From Planctomycetota bacterium (GTDB lineage Bacteria; Planctomycetota; Phycisphaerae; Phycisphaerales; Phycisphaeraceae): a stretch of 64,000 nt of DNA. The notes beneath the pieces were generated by a model. The model was not told the origin of the DNA, did no database searches, and was given only the letters and a program-made list of their open reading frames with translations. The stretch covers positions 62,001-126,000 of the forward strand of contig JAJRRC010000022.1 of assembly GCA_024279865.1 (NCBI GenBank). Reading direction: 5' to 3'. The translations under genes were made by a program, and so were the position numbers. This document shows, piece by piece, positions 37,025 through 46,750 of the stretch (positions are counted from its first letter, which is position 1; every line of letters starts with the position of its first letter).

Positions 37025-38086
37025 TTACGCAGCCAACATTCGTTCGAGCTTATCAGGGTAAGCTGCTTGGGCGACTGCGTCTTCGCGGGTAATCATGCCG
37101 TTGAAATACAAGGTGGCAATGGCATTGTCCAGCGTTACCATTCCCAACGCCCGGTTGGTTTCAATCACATTGGGAATCTCAAACGCCCGATTCTCGCGGA
37201 TTAAATTTCGAACCGCTGGCGTGCAAAGCATGACCTCGACGGCAGGCACCATGCCCGATTGATCCAAACGACGAAACAACGTTTGGCTCACCACCGCTTG
37301 GAGCGTATTGGCGAGCATCGAACGAATCTGGTTCTGTTGATCCGCGGGATACATATCCACCACCCGCTCGACAGTTTGGGACGCATTGACCGTATGCAGC
37401 GTGGAAAAAACCAAGTGGCCTGTCTCTGCTGCGGTAATGGCAGCAGAAGTGGTTTCAAGGTCTCGCATTTCGCCCACTAGAATAATGTCTGGGTCCTGAC
37501 GCAACACATGACGCAAGCCCGATGCAAAGCCCGGTACATCCTCGCCCAGCTCTCGCTGTTCAATGATGCACTTGTCACTTTTTAATTTGTATTCCACCGG
37601 GTCTTCTAACGTAATAATGTGCTTGGCGTCACGCTGATTGATTTTTTGAATCATGCCCGCCAGTGTCGTGGATTTACCTGACCCGGTATCGCCTGTCACC
37701 AAAACCAATCCGCGAGGCAGACAGGTCAACTGGCCCACAATTTCAGGCAAATTCAGTGTCTCAAATGCCGGAATGGTTTCTTTGATCGCTCGCATAGCAA
37801 TGGCAATGGTTTGACGCTGCTTGTGAGCATTCACACGAAAACGCGCGAGGCCGAGGATTTCATACGAAAAATCAACATCCTGAACTTCTTCAAAATGAGC
37901 CTGATGCTTGACGGATGCCATTTGCAACAATGCGTCCTGACAATCCTGTTCGGTCAGAATCGGAAATTCCAATGCCGTCATCACCGTCGCCAAACGCATC
38001 ATCGGCTGATGGCCCGCCACCAGATGTAAATCTGATGCACCTGCCTTCACCATCGCTTCGGTCACAGCCTGTAAATTCATCGTCAT
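37025..38086 (-). CDS. pilT: Twitching motility ATPase PilT
   Basis: A 353-residue hexameric retraction ATPase of type IV pili. An N-terminal PAS-like domain (ASDLHLVAGHQPMMRL) precedes the RecA-like domain: Walker A GDTGSGKSTTLAG near residue 130, the Asp box ITLEDPVEY, AIRAED-type VGEMRD in the Walker B region (DIILVGEMRDLETT) and the His box STLHT. The start at 38086 (MTMNLQ) is preferred over the longer frame; 38080 is also possible. It fits the pseudopilin gene at 58085 but no other pilus gene is adjacent. It is divergent from rdgB across a 300-bp gap. Confidence 0.92.
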   Translation of the reverse strand: MTMNLQAVTEAMVKAGASDLHLVAGHQPMMRLATVMTALEFPILTEQDCQDALLQMASVKHQAHFEEVQDVDFSYEILGLARFRVNAHKQRQTIAIAMRAIKETIPAFETLNLPEIVGQLTCLPRGLVLVTGDTGSGKSTTLAGMIQKINQRDAKHIITLEDPVEYKLKSDKCIIEQRELGEDVPGFASGLRHVLRQDPDIILVGEMRDLETTSAAITAAETGHLVFSTLHTVNASQTVERVVDMYPADQQNQIRSMLANTLQAVVSQTLFRRLDQSGMVPAVEVMLCTPAVRNLIRENRAFEIPNVIETNRALGMVTLDNAIATLYFNGMITREDAVAQAAYPDKLERMLAA

Positions 38087-38247
38087 AGACAAAACGCTCC
38101 ACCACGCACCTGACGCACGTTGTACTTCCTGAATCGTCAATACAACCAAACAGATTGACCCCGATCCACCCCTGCCCCACGATGGAGGAATGATCTATCG
38201 CGACACAAGCCCTACAACCGTCACAAACAGCCTTGAATTTGAATTTG

Positions 38248-38277
38248 TTCAGGATTTTCAATCCTAAAAATCCTGAA
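38248..38277. promoter_or_regulatory. Hairpin in the pilT-rdgB intergenic region
   Basis: TTCAGGATTTT (38248-38258) pairs with AAAAATCCTGAA (38266-38277). Both neighbours are divergent, so it is not an obvious terminator; it could be an operator or a terminator of a small unannotated transcript. The 38087-38387 gap otherwise holds only the heptamer array. Confidence 0.3.
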
Positions 38278-38333
38278 AAGCAAAAACAAAAAAACTTCGA
38301 AAGGTTTCCTCCATTGGGTTTTGAGCTTACCAT

Positions 38334-38382
38334 CCTCTCTGACTGACAACTGACGACTGACTACTTATAAAACTGATCGCTT
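38334..38382 (+). repeat. Heptamer array abutting the rdgB start
   Basis: CTCTCTGACTGACAACTGAC continues GACTGACTAC and, after a gap, AACTGATCGCTTATAAA, ending five bases before the rdgB ATG. There is no ribosome-binding site between the array and the start codon. Confidence 0.68.
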
Positions 38383-38387
38383 ATAAA

Positions 38388-39008
38388 ATGAACACCATCC
38401 TTTTAGCCACGTCCAACGCCCACAAGCTTGCAGAAATTCTTGCAGTCATCCAAGACCCGGACCTACAAATCACCACGCTCGCCCAAGCAGGAATCGATCT
38501 CCCTGAGCCCGTGGAAGATCAACCCACCTTTGAAGGCAACGCCATCCTCAAGGCCACCTACTACGCTCAAGCGTCAAGCCTCCCCTGCTTTGCCGACGAC
38601 AGCGGCCTCGAAGTCGATGCCCTCGACGGCCAGCCAGGTGTCTACAGCGCCCGCTACAGCGGCCAAACCGGTTCACGTGAAGTCGTCGATCAAGCCAACA
38701 ATCAAAAATTGCTTCAAGAACTCGGCAACCGTCCTCCCGAACAACGGACCGCCCGGTTTGTGTGTGCCATGGCCTTCTGCCAACCCGACCCCACAATCAA
38801 ACCCATCGTCGTGCGAGGCACCATCGAAGGACAAATCCTCACCGCGCCCCGAGGCCAAAACGGTTTTGGGTATGACCCCCTCTTTTTTGTGCCCGACCTT
38901 GGCAAGACCACTGCCGAACTTTCCCCCGACCACAAAAACAAAATCAGCCACCGAGGCCAAGCCGCCCGCCTCATCTGGAAAAAAATGAAAGCCCAAGGCT
39001 GGTCGTAA
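38388..39008 (+). CDS. rdgB: Non-canonical purine NTP pyrophosphatase (RdgB/HAM1 family)
   Basis: A 206-residue enzyme that hydrolyses dITP, dXTP and XTP to monophosphates and so keeps them out of nucleic acids. LLATSNAHKLAEI is the N-terminal substrate loop and FADDSGLEVDALDGQPGVYS near residues 68-87 has the catalytic Asp. GQNGFGYDPLFF and SHRGQAARL complete the family features. ATG at 38388 comes immediately after the heptamer array. Single gene, not clustered with nucleotide genes. Confidence 0.94.
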   Translation: MNTILLATSNAHKLAEILAVIQDPDLQITTLAQAGIDLPEPVEDQPTFEGNAILKATYYAQASSLPCFADDSGLEVDALDGQPGVYSARYSGQTGSREVVDQANNQKLLQELGNRPPEQRTARFVCAMAFCQPDPTIKPIVVRGTIEGQILTAPRGQNGFGYDPLFFVPDLGKTTAELSPDHKNKISHRGQAARLIWKKMKAQGWS

Positions 39009-39101
39009 AATAGCGTTCGTTCATCGCCACCGATTCTCCCTCTTTCATCTGCGTAATCTACGGTTTTTTTATCCTTACAAACCTCAAGCCGCGAGCGGTC
39101 T

Positions 39102-40847
39102 TTACCGGCGATCTGCCAAATCGTCCTTGAACTCAATGCCATTGCGATCCAGCAAGGTTCCCATGGCCTGATACAACGAGCCAATGGCGATGTTGTAATC
39201 GACAATGGCTTGCAGCTCTCGGATTTCCGTTTGAGCGAGGGCTTCTTGACGACGCAATTTCAAGTCCAAAAATTCGGGCGTTAACGCAGCACCAGCTTCC
39301 TCTTGAGCTTCTAACGCACGGAGATTCTCCGCAGCAGCGCGACGAGAAGCTCGCTCTGCGCCGATGACCCGATAAGCAGTGATGATCGCTCGCAAAGCAT
39401 CCTTCACTTCCAAAACCACCAACTGGGCGGTGTTCTGATAGTTGACGACCGAGGCGCTGCGTTCAACTTGTCGTTGACGATACAAAGCTTTGGCAGCCCG
39501 GTTGCCCAGAGGCATTTCAAATTGAGCACTGATGAGATAGTCAATTAACTTGGATTCGCCTTGGATATTAACCGCGTCATCGGCCCTGGGACCCACCCCG
39601 TTAAAACGCATCGAAGCAGATAAATTGAGCAACGGCAATTGCTGATTGTCCGCAACTTGCTGACGAATCGCAGCATCATCAATTTCCATCAAGGCGCGGC
39701 GTAAGGAAGGACGATTCTTTAACGCAGTGGTAATCGCATCGAGCAAACTAAACTGCAACGGCGCGTCAATGGGATCGTCCAAAGGCACAATCATCGTTTC
39801 ATCTGAAACGGAGAACTCTTTGTCATTCATCAAACGCTTGAGACTGTCGGAGGCGCTGCGGACTGCATTTTGGGCACGGATGACCTCGGCTCGTCTGGCC
39901 TCGACAAAACTGTTGGCCTCGGTGATGACCGCAGGAGACGCGTCAAGCACCGCGCGTTTTTCAATCTGGTCGCGGTCTTTCATGGTGCGCTGCAACAAAC
40001 GCTGTTGAATCAGCAAACGTTGACGGGAAAAAGATAAATTCCAATAGGCGGTTTCCGCGTTTTGACAGGCATCAATAAGTTGCTGGCGAAGGTCTTGGAC
40101 ATTTTCGCGACGAGCGTTGACCGCCAATTCGATCTGCGCACGGTTGACGGCTGTGCCAAAGTTCCGCAAAAGAGGCTGCTGCACATTGAGTAGCAAGCTG
40201 GAGGTGTGGTAATTGTTAAGCGTAAAAAAAGTCGCACTTCGTTCAATACGCGTGATGTTTTGCTGAAGGGTCACTTGGCCGCCGGTGGTCAAGGGCTTTC
40301 GAATACCCACGTTGATTGTCGTTGTTTCAGAATTATTGGGGCTTAAGGCTGAACCCGTGGCCGAGGCGACCGGCGGCTGGGCTGCATCGATTTTCTGCCA
40401 ATCCACATTGGCAAAAAATGTGGCATCAAAGACCGCCTGTGCTTGGGTAATCAGTGTATCGTCAACTGCGGGAACCAATCGGGCGATTTTCAACGTGAGG
40501 TTGTTGGCCAGTGTGCTGTGAACAACTTTTTGAAGTGACATGGACACGGTGGGCGTATGGTCTTGGCCTAGCAGATCAGGGCCATAGTCTGGATGATCTT
40601 CTTTGTAGGCAGTGGGTCCACTGACATAATCGAGTTCAATGCGTCGCGAGTCGGTCAATTTTTCTTCGACGGAACTGATTGGTCTTGAAACTGCGATGGT
40701 TTTGCTGGCATTGAGTTGGACATGGTTTTGATGGGCAGAAAGGAGTCGTTGCCGTAAATCTTTTTCAAGCGTTTGTTCCAGAGGGCTCGCACAACTCACA
40801 AGGACAAGACAACCCACCGCAACGATACTGGTTTGGAGCTTAATCAT
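39102..40847 (-). CDS. TolC-family outer-membrane efflux lipoprotein
   Basis: A 581-residue protein with a lipoprotein signal (MIKLQTSIVAVGCLVLVSCA, Cys19) and two OEP (TolC) repeats of long coiled-coil helices: residues about 120-330 and 340-560, for example ARRENVQDLRQQLIDACQNA. Members form trimeric outer-membrane channels for RND or ABC export. No inner-membrane or periplasmic partner adjoins. ATG at 40847 is used since it begins the signal peptide. It is divergent from murC with only 37 bp between starts. Confidence 0.85.
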   Translation of the reverse strand: MIKLQTSIVAVGCLVLVSCASPLEQTLEKDLRQRLLSAHQNHVQLNASKTIAVSRPISSVEEKLTDSRRIELDYVSGPTAYKEDHPDYGPDLLGQDHTPTVSMSLQKVVHSTLANNLTLKIARLVPAVDDTLITQAQAVFDATFFANVDWQKIDAAQPPVASATGSALSPNNSETTTINVGIRKPLTTGGQVTLQQNITRIERSATFFTLNNYHTSSLLLNVQQPLLRNFGTAVNRAQIELAVNARRENVQDLRQQLIDACQNAETAYWNLSFSRQRLLIQQRLLQRTMKDRDQIEKRAVLDASPAVITEANSFVEARRAEVIRAQNAVRSASDSLKRLMNDKEFSVSDETMIVPLDDPIDAPLQFSLLDAITTALKNRPSLRRALMEIDDAAIRQQVADNQQLPLLNLSASMRFNGVGPRADDAVNIQGESKLIDYLISAQFEMPLGNRAAKALYRQRQVERSASVVNYQNTAQLVVLEVKDALRAIITAYRVIGAERASRRAAAENLRALEAQEEAGAALTPEFLDLKLRRQEALAQTEIRELQAIVDYNIAIGSLYQAMGTLLDRNGIEFKDDLADRR

Positions 40848-40884
40848 GGCTTCTATTGTATCTTGATCCGATAGGATCGCTACA

Positions 40885-42534
40885 ATGACTGCCATGTCAC
40901 TTGTGAATCACATTCCCACGGTGCCTGACCTGGCATCCAAACAGCTCTACTTCGTGGGTATTGGCGGGTGCGGGATGTCCGGCCTCGCCAGACTCGCCCG
41001 GACGTATGGCGCTTCGTGCAGCGGCAGTGATTATCAAGCCAGTGAAACCACCGAATCACTCGTGGCAGAAGGCTTTGCGGTGAGCCTTGTCCAAACAGCG
41101 GACGATTTACCAGACCCATGTGATTATCTGGTGATCTCTGCTGCGATTACCCCGGAGCATCCTCAATATCGTGAAGCACAACGTCGCAATATTCCCGTCC
41201 TGAAATACGCCCAGCTATTGGGCAGCCTCATGATCGGCCGCAAGGGTGTCGCCATCGCAGGAACCCATGGCAAAAGCACCACCACCAGCATGCTCAGCTA
41301 CCTCTTAATCAAAGCAGGACTGGACCCCAGCTTCATCGTCGGAGCCACCTGTCAATCCATCGGCGGTGGTAGCCGCGTGGGCCAGAGCGACCTCCTAATC
41401 GCTGAAGCCTGTGAATACGACCGATCCTTCCACCATTTTCATCCCACCCTGGGAACGATTCTCAACGTCGAAGAAGACCACCTCGATATTTATGACAACC
41501 TCGAAGCAGTCGTCGAAAGCTTTGCGATCTTTGCACGCCAATTGCCCGATGACGGCTACCTCTTAATCAACCATGACATGCCCCACCGCCTAGCGATCAC
41601 CGCAGGACTCAACTGTGAAATCCAAACGGTCGGCTTTGCCCCCCAAGCAGACTGGCAAGTCCAAGTCGAACAAGCCACGGACGAACCTGCCTGTGCGTGG
41701 GTCAGCCTGCGCCACGACGGCCAACACGTTGCTCGCTGGATCAATCCCATGCCCGGCGAACACATGGCCTCCAACGCGGCAGTGGCAGCGATCCTGACAC
41801 ATCGGCTGGGCGCGGACTGGGACACCATTGAAACCTTGCTACCCACGTTTGGCGGGCTGGACCGACGGATGCAAATGCTGGGAACCAGATATCTTGCCCC
41901 CGGAAGCGCCCCCGGTAGTTCCCCCGGTAGTTCCCCCAAAAGCGTCCCCGGAAGTTCTGGGGGAAATGGTCCAAATAATGCGGATCACACGTCTGATCGT
42001 ACATTGGGGGAATCCGACCCTTTGGCCTCAGAAGGCCAAAGGGTTCAGAATTGTGATCCCGGCAAAACCGGGAAAAATACGAAAATCCAATCTGGAACTT
42101 CCGGGGGGGTTTTGGTGGTGGATGATTATGGGCATCACCCCACGGAGGTTGATACGACGCTGCGGGCGTTGCGTAGATATTATCAGCCCACTCGGTTGAT
42201 TTGTATTTTTCAGCCTCATCAACATAGCCGCACCCGTTTTTTGATGGATCAGTTTGCCACGAGTTTTTCGGAGGCCGATTTGATTATTGTGCCTGAGATT
42301 TACTTTGTGCGTGACAGTGAAAACGAACGTCACACCGTCAGTGCAGCGGACTTGGTGGATCGGCTAAGGCATCAGGGCAAACAGGCGATGCACTTGTACC
42401 CTTTTATTGCCATTATCGAACAGCTTGAACTGATCGCCCGTGACGGCGATTTAATTGTGACCATGGGCGCGGGCGACGTTTGGCAGATCGCCCACCAATT
42501 TCTCAATCCTTCTGCCCCGATGGAGAATCTGTAA
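40885..42534 (+). CDS. murC: UDP-N-acetylmuramate--L-alanine ligase with repeat-encoded insertion
   Basis: A 549-residue Mur ligase that adds L-Ala to UDP-MurNAc in the cytoplasm. The N-terminal domain has FVGIGGCGMSGLARL; AGTHGKSTTTSML (residues 125-137) binds ATP; EACEYDRSFHHFHPT and NVEEDHLDIYD are the metal and substrate loops; DDYGHHPTEVD (413-423) starts the C-terminal domain. About 70 residues (338-408), between MQMLGTRYL and VLVVDDYGHHP, are extra and encoded by repeats. The family usually has about 460-490 residues. The essential nature of murC implies that the insertion is tolerated or removed; no stop or frameshift occurs. The stop overlaps the DUF1805 start by one base (TAATG). 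Confidence 0.92.
   Translation: MTAMSLVNHIPTVPDLASKQLYFVGIGGCGMSGLARLARTYGASCSGSDYQASETTESLVAEGFAVSLVQTADDLPDPCDYLVISAAITPEHPQYREAQRRNIPVLKYAQLLGSLMIGRKGVAIAGTHGKSTTTSMLSYLLIKAGLDPSFIVGATCQSIGGGSRVGQSDLLIAEACEYDRSFHHFHPTLGTILNVEEDHLDIYDNLEAVVESFAIFARQLPDDGYLLINHDMPHRLAITAGLNCEIQTVGFAPQADWQVQVEQATDEPACAWVSLRHDGQHVARWINPMPGEHMASNAAVAAILTHRLGADWDTIETLLPTFGGLDRRMQMLGTRYLAPGSAPGSSPGSSPKSVPGSSGGNGPNNADHTSDRTLGESDPLASEGQRVQNCDPGKTGKNTKIQSGTSGGVLVVDDYGHHPTEVDTTLRALRRYYQPTRLICIFQPHQHSRTRFLMDQFATSFSEADLIIVPEIYFVRDSENERHTVSAADLVDRLRHQGKQAMHLYPFIAIIEQLELIARDGDLIVTMGAGDVWQIAHQFLNPSAPMENL
41896..42111 (+). repeat. Composite repeat insertion in murC
   Basis: Left part (41896-41965): 12-bp units CCCGGAAGCGCC, CCCGGTAGTTCC (twice), CCCAAAAGCGTC and CCCGGAAGTTCT. 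Middle (42004-42050): copy 4 of the AATCCGAC hairpin, with CCCTTTGGCCT pairing with AGGCCAAAGGG. Right end (42094-42110): inverted GGAACTTCCGGGGGG. The insertion is therefore bounded by inverted copies of the GC-rich core. It has about 72 codons and keeps the reading frame. Confidence 0.8.
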
Positions 42535-42815
42535 TGGCGAAATGTCTTATTGGTGACCTAGAATTTGAATACCATCACATCAAAACCACCAAATCTGATT
42601 TGCTGTTAATCATTGGGAACCAAGGTTTTTTAGGTTGTGGTTATTTTGATATTGAGACCGCCAACAAGCTCGAAGAGGCTGTGGCCGTGGTCACAGGCGT
42701 TCAGACATGGGAGCAAATGCTCGATAAGCCCGTGGTGCGTCTTAGCGAAGCCGCCAAGACGCTGGGCATCACCGAAGGGATGTCTGGACGTGATGCGCTC
42801 AAGCGGATGGTGTAA
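42534..42815 (+). CDS. DUF1805 (YunC-like) protein
   Basis: A 93-residue protein of the DUF1805/YunC family: LLLIIGNQGFLGCGYFDIETANKL fits the core, including the conserved GCGY, and the following helix is EEAVAVVTGV. The C-terminal 25 residues (LSEAAKTLGITEGMSGRDAL) form a helix-turn-like segment. The family is uncharacterised. The start overlaps the murC stop by one base, so it is probably translated by reinitiation. Confidence 0.8.
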   Translation: MAKCLIGDLEFEYHHIKTTKSDLLLIIGNQGFLGCGYFDIETANKLEEAVAVVTGVQTWEQMLDKPVVRLSEAAKTLGITEGMSGRDALKRMV

Positions 42816-42816
42816 A

Positions 42817-42841
42817 AGACGCAGGCAACATGCGTGCAGCT
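42817..42841 (+). repeat. Diverged palindrome copy
   Basis: AAGACGCAGGCAACATGCGT continues GCAGC. It resembles the GSACGCGCAMGCAAGTATGC family but the stem is imperfect. It is right after the DUF1805 stop. Confidence 0.4.
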
Positions 42842-42898
42842 CGAAGGTGATTGACAAAAATTTTGACAACCTTGTTTCCCCTCCGGTACGATGCAAGT

Positions 42899-43885
42899 GT
42901 GCCAAACCACCATTACATTAAAGACCTGACGGCTGCTCAATTCCTTGATGGCGTTTATGCCATCCAAAATTGCCAGCTAGGACAAACCCGCACGGGTAAA
43001 CCTTTTCTCAAGGGCCTTATTGCTGATAAGACCGGCCGCACACCTGCGCGGATGTGGAATATCACCGATGAGATTTTTGCACAATTGCCGACTGATGGCT
43101 TTGTCTGGATTGAAGGACAGACTCAACCTTATCAGGGACAGATGCAAATCATCATTCAGCAAATTAGTCCCGTCAATCCGTCACCGGATGATCTAGCGAG
43201 ACTGTTGCCGACAACGGAGCGGGACATTGCAGAGATGTTCGAGCAGCTCACGACCATCGTGGACTCCTTTGAACACCCTGCGGTCAAAGCTTTGGCGCAA
43301 GCGTATCTGGGCGATGACGTTTTGATGGAACGTTTTCGCATGGCACCGGCAGCAATGACGCTGCACCATGCGTTTCTGGGCGGGCTGTTAGAGCATACGC
43401 TGACGCTGCTGCATCTAGCGGAATCCATCTTGCCACACTATCCCCAGATCAACCGGGACATTGTGCTATTGGGACTGTTCGTGCATGACTTGGGTAAGAC
43501 CGTTGAGCTTTCCTGGGAACAGGGATTTAGCTATACCGATGAAGGTCAACTCGTCGGCCACATCGGGCGAGGCCTCGTCTGGGTCAACGACAAAGCCAAG
43601 CAATGCCAAGAGCAAGGACACCCCATCCCAGCCCCGATTCTCAACGTGATCGAACACATCATCGTGTCCCATCATGGCGTGCCTGAGTATGGCGCGTTGA
43701 AAATCCCTGCCACCCCTGAAGCGATTCTCGTGTCACACATTGATAACCTCGATGCCAAGATGCAGATGGCCATCGCAGCCACCCGCAGTGAAGCCGCTCA
43801 AGGCGGCATCGCCAGCGGAAACTTCACGGAAAAAATCTGGGCTTTGGATACACGGATGTACAAGCCTGATCCGACGAAGTTGTAG
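42899..43885 (+). CDS. YhaM-like 3'-5' exoribonuclease (OB fold + HD domain)
   Basis: A 328-residue protein. Residues 1-100 look like an OB-fold nucleic-acid-binding domain (RTPARMWNITDEIFA and VWIEGQTQPYQGQMQI). From about 145 an HD domain follows: MTLHHAFLGGLLEHTLTLLH and LLGLFVHDLGKT with the HD metal ligands, then HIIVSHHG. YhaM is a divalent-metal exoribonuclease. The frame opens at TTG 42851, but GTG at 42899 (VPNHHYIKDL) gives a better-fitting start; there is no clear ribosome-binding site for either. It follows the DUF1805 gene by 83 bp, with a diverged palindrome copy in between. Confidence 0.83.
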   Translation: MPNHHYIKDLTAAQFLDGVYAIQNCQLGQTRTGKPFLKGLIADKTGRTPARMWNITDEIFAQLPTDGFVWIEGQTQPYQGQMQIIIQQISPVNPSPDDLARLLPTTERDIAEMFEQLTTIVDSFEHPAVKALAQAYLGDDVLMERFRMAPAAMTLHHAFLGGLLEHTLTLLHLAESILPHYPQINRDIVLLGLFVHDLGKTVELSWEQGFSYTDEGQLVGHIGRGLVWVNDKAKQCQEQGHPIPAPILNVIEHIIVSHHGVPEYGALKIPATPEAILVSHIDNLDAKMQMAIAATRSEAAQGGIASGNFTEKIWALDTRMYKPDPTKL

Positions 43886-44022
43886 CGAGCTTTGGCGGGG
43901 AGGTTTCTTTTTGATAGCGTGTGTGGATCGACTCGAACATTTTCAATGTTCTGATTGTTGATGGGCTGAGGGTGTACCCCGCCGCCCCTGTGCGGGGAGG
44001 AGAATCCGGGGGGACCGGGGGA

Positions 44023-44153
44023 GCAGACGCGCCCCCGGGGGCGCAGTTTGCGTGCAGCTACTTTTTAAGCGTCCCAGCAAATCAAAAACAAAACGGATTC
44101 ATGCAAGACCCTCTCTCTGCTTACTGACAACTGATAGCTGACTGCTGATAACT
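44023..44153. repeat. Diverged palindrome followed by a heptamer array
   Basis: GCAGACGCGCCCCCGGGGGC continues GCAGTTTGCGTGCAGCTACTTTTTAAGCG (44023-44072), a palindrome-family copy with a GC-rich insertion. The array CTTACTGACAACTGATAGCT continues GACTGCTGATAACTTC (44119-44153). The order (palindrome, then array) matches 29736-29832. It fills the gap 43886-44218 apart from the terminator. Confidence 0.6.
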
Positions 44154-44157
44154 TCTA

Positions 44158-44195
44158 AAAAAAAGCCCCGTGCTGATAAGCAGCACAGGGCTTTT
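44158..44195 (-). terminator. Rho-independent terminator of atpD
   Basis: Read on the minus strand, AAAAGCCCTGTGCTG pairs with CAGCACGGGGCTTTT around CTTAT, followed by a run of T. It begins 24 bases after the atpD stop. Strong stem and T-tract. This means that no atpC is co-transcribed downstream. Confidence 0.9.
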
Positions 44196-44218
44196 GATTT
44201 TGAATGGGAGGCTGAGAT

Positions 44219-45682
<1,464 letters not shown>

Positions 45683-45770
45683 CTAAAGCGAGTACTATTT
45701 CTAAGTAAGATTACCTGAGTTAAAAATAAGGTCGGTAAGGATAATGGATTCAGCTGGCAGACGCAAAACA

Positions 45771-45844
45771 CACCCCCGGAAGTTTCCCTTGGTCTAGCCT
45801 TCCCCCCCCCGGAAATCTCCCGAAAATTCTCCCAAAGTGCCTCT
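45771..45844. repeat. GC-rich minisatellite between atpD and the lipoprotein gene
   Basis: Units include CCCCCGGAAGTTT, CCCGGAAATCTC, CCGAAAATTCTC and CCAAAGTGCCTC; the last three are 12 bp each. It lies in the atpD upstream region, and ends 8 bp before the stop of the lipoprotein gene. Confidence 0.65.
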
Positions 45845-45851
45845 GAGCGTT

Positions 45852-46631
45852 TTATTGAACTTTCACCAAGAAGGAGGGCTGCTGGCGAAGCACCTTGCCC
45901 CCGGATTTTTCCACCACGGTGCGGCCGTTGTAAAGGTTGTAGGGATAACGCTCTTGTAACTGCAAAATCGCAGGCGAATACGTGTCCCCCACACGCAGCC
46001 GCTGGGTCCAAGCCTGCTCGTAGCTATAAATCCCAATCGTCACCATCGAACGATGGGGGCCATGATAAAAAAAGGCTTTTTCCCCGTCATTGCGAAAAAC
46101 AACGGCTGCTTCTTCAGCTTTTTTACGAAAATCCTTGCCTATTAAATCATCGTAGACCGCCACCTGAAGCGTCCACAAGCCCTGCTGGCGATAGCGTTTT
46201 AAATTCATATTCGAATCGGCCACGCCAATCGAAGCTGCGATAATTTTAGCATCCGGGAAGGTCAGCAAAGACTGGCGTAAATCATTTTGTACCATTGCTG
46301 TCGCAGGATTGCTGTACTTCCCGCGACACAGCAAGGCCCCTCTCGCACGATCTGCCACCCACAAATCGGGAATGTTTTTTTTCCGTTGAAGTTTTTTGAG
46401 TTGTTTGCGCGCCTGCTTGGCGGTATCAAAGGAAGCTAGGCGAATGGTCCAGTATTCCTCGGCCACAGGCTGGCTTAATCGTGCAGTCTTTGAAGACCGA
46501 CCCGTCGAAACATTCCCATAAGATCGACCAAACTCCCCCCAAGTATCCTTGACCACACGCTCCTGATAGCACCCTCCGACTAGACCTAGGGCCAGGACAA
46601 GCAAAATCAGTGATCGCAAAGGGCTAAACAT
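45852..46631 (-). CDS. Lipoprotein with SPOR-like repeats
   Basis: A 259-residue lipoprotein (MFSPLRSLILLVLALGLVGG, lipobox Cys21). The mature part has two segments that resemble the start of a SPOR strand-helix unit: EEYWTIRLASFDTAKQARKQ and GLWTLQVAVYDDLIGKDFRK. SPOR domains bind denuded peptidoglycan glycans at the septum, but the match is weak and the identification tentative. The ATG at 46631 begins the signal peptide. It lies in the same orientation as atpD, 184 bp upstream, with a minisatellite between; it is divergent from the ArsR-methyltransferase gene. Confidence 0.65.
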   Translation of the reverse strand: MFSPLRSLILLVLALGLVGGCYQERVVKDTWGEFGRSYGNVSTGRSSKTARLSQPVAEEYWTIRLASFDTAKQARKQLKKLQRKKNIPDLWVADRARGALLCRGKYSNPATAMVQNDLRQSLLTFPDAKIIAASIGVADSNMNLKRYRQQGLWTLQVAVYDDLIGKDFRKKAEEAAVVFRNDGEKAFFYHGPHRSMVTIGIYSYEQAWTQRLRVGDTYSPAILQLQERYPYNLYNGRTVVEKSGGKVLRQQPSFLVKVQ

Positions 46632-46704
46632 GGTTGAATGGTCCCTGCCGGCTGGCAACGATCCTGATTTTAACCGACTGTCCCATGGCCTGCTTCAGAA
46701 CGGG

Positions 46705-46745
46705 TTGACAACCGGAAAGAATCCCCATATCCTTTAATCCGGATT
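46705..46745 (+). promoter_or_regulatory. Sigma70-type promoter and candidate operator of the ArsR-methyltransferase gene
   Basis: TTGACA (46705-46710) and TATCCT (46728-46733) are separated by 17 bp. The perfect palindrome AATCCGGATT at 46736-46745 overlaps the expected start of transcription, six bases before the ATG at 46751. It is a good site for autoregulation by the ArsR domain. The assignment of the operator is inferred. Confidence 0.55.
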
Positions 46746-46750
46746 TTAAG

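Noticed and set aside
41896-42111. Intein or group II intron in murC
   Set aside because: No splicing-domain motifs or intron structure; the sequence is made of short repeats.
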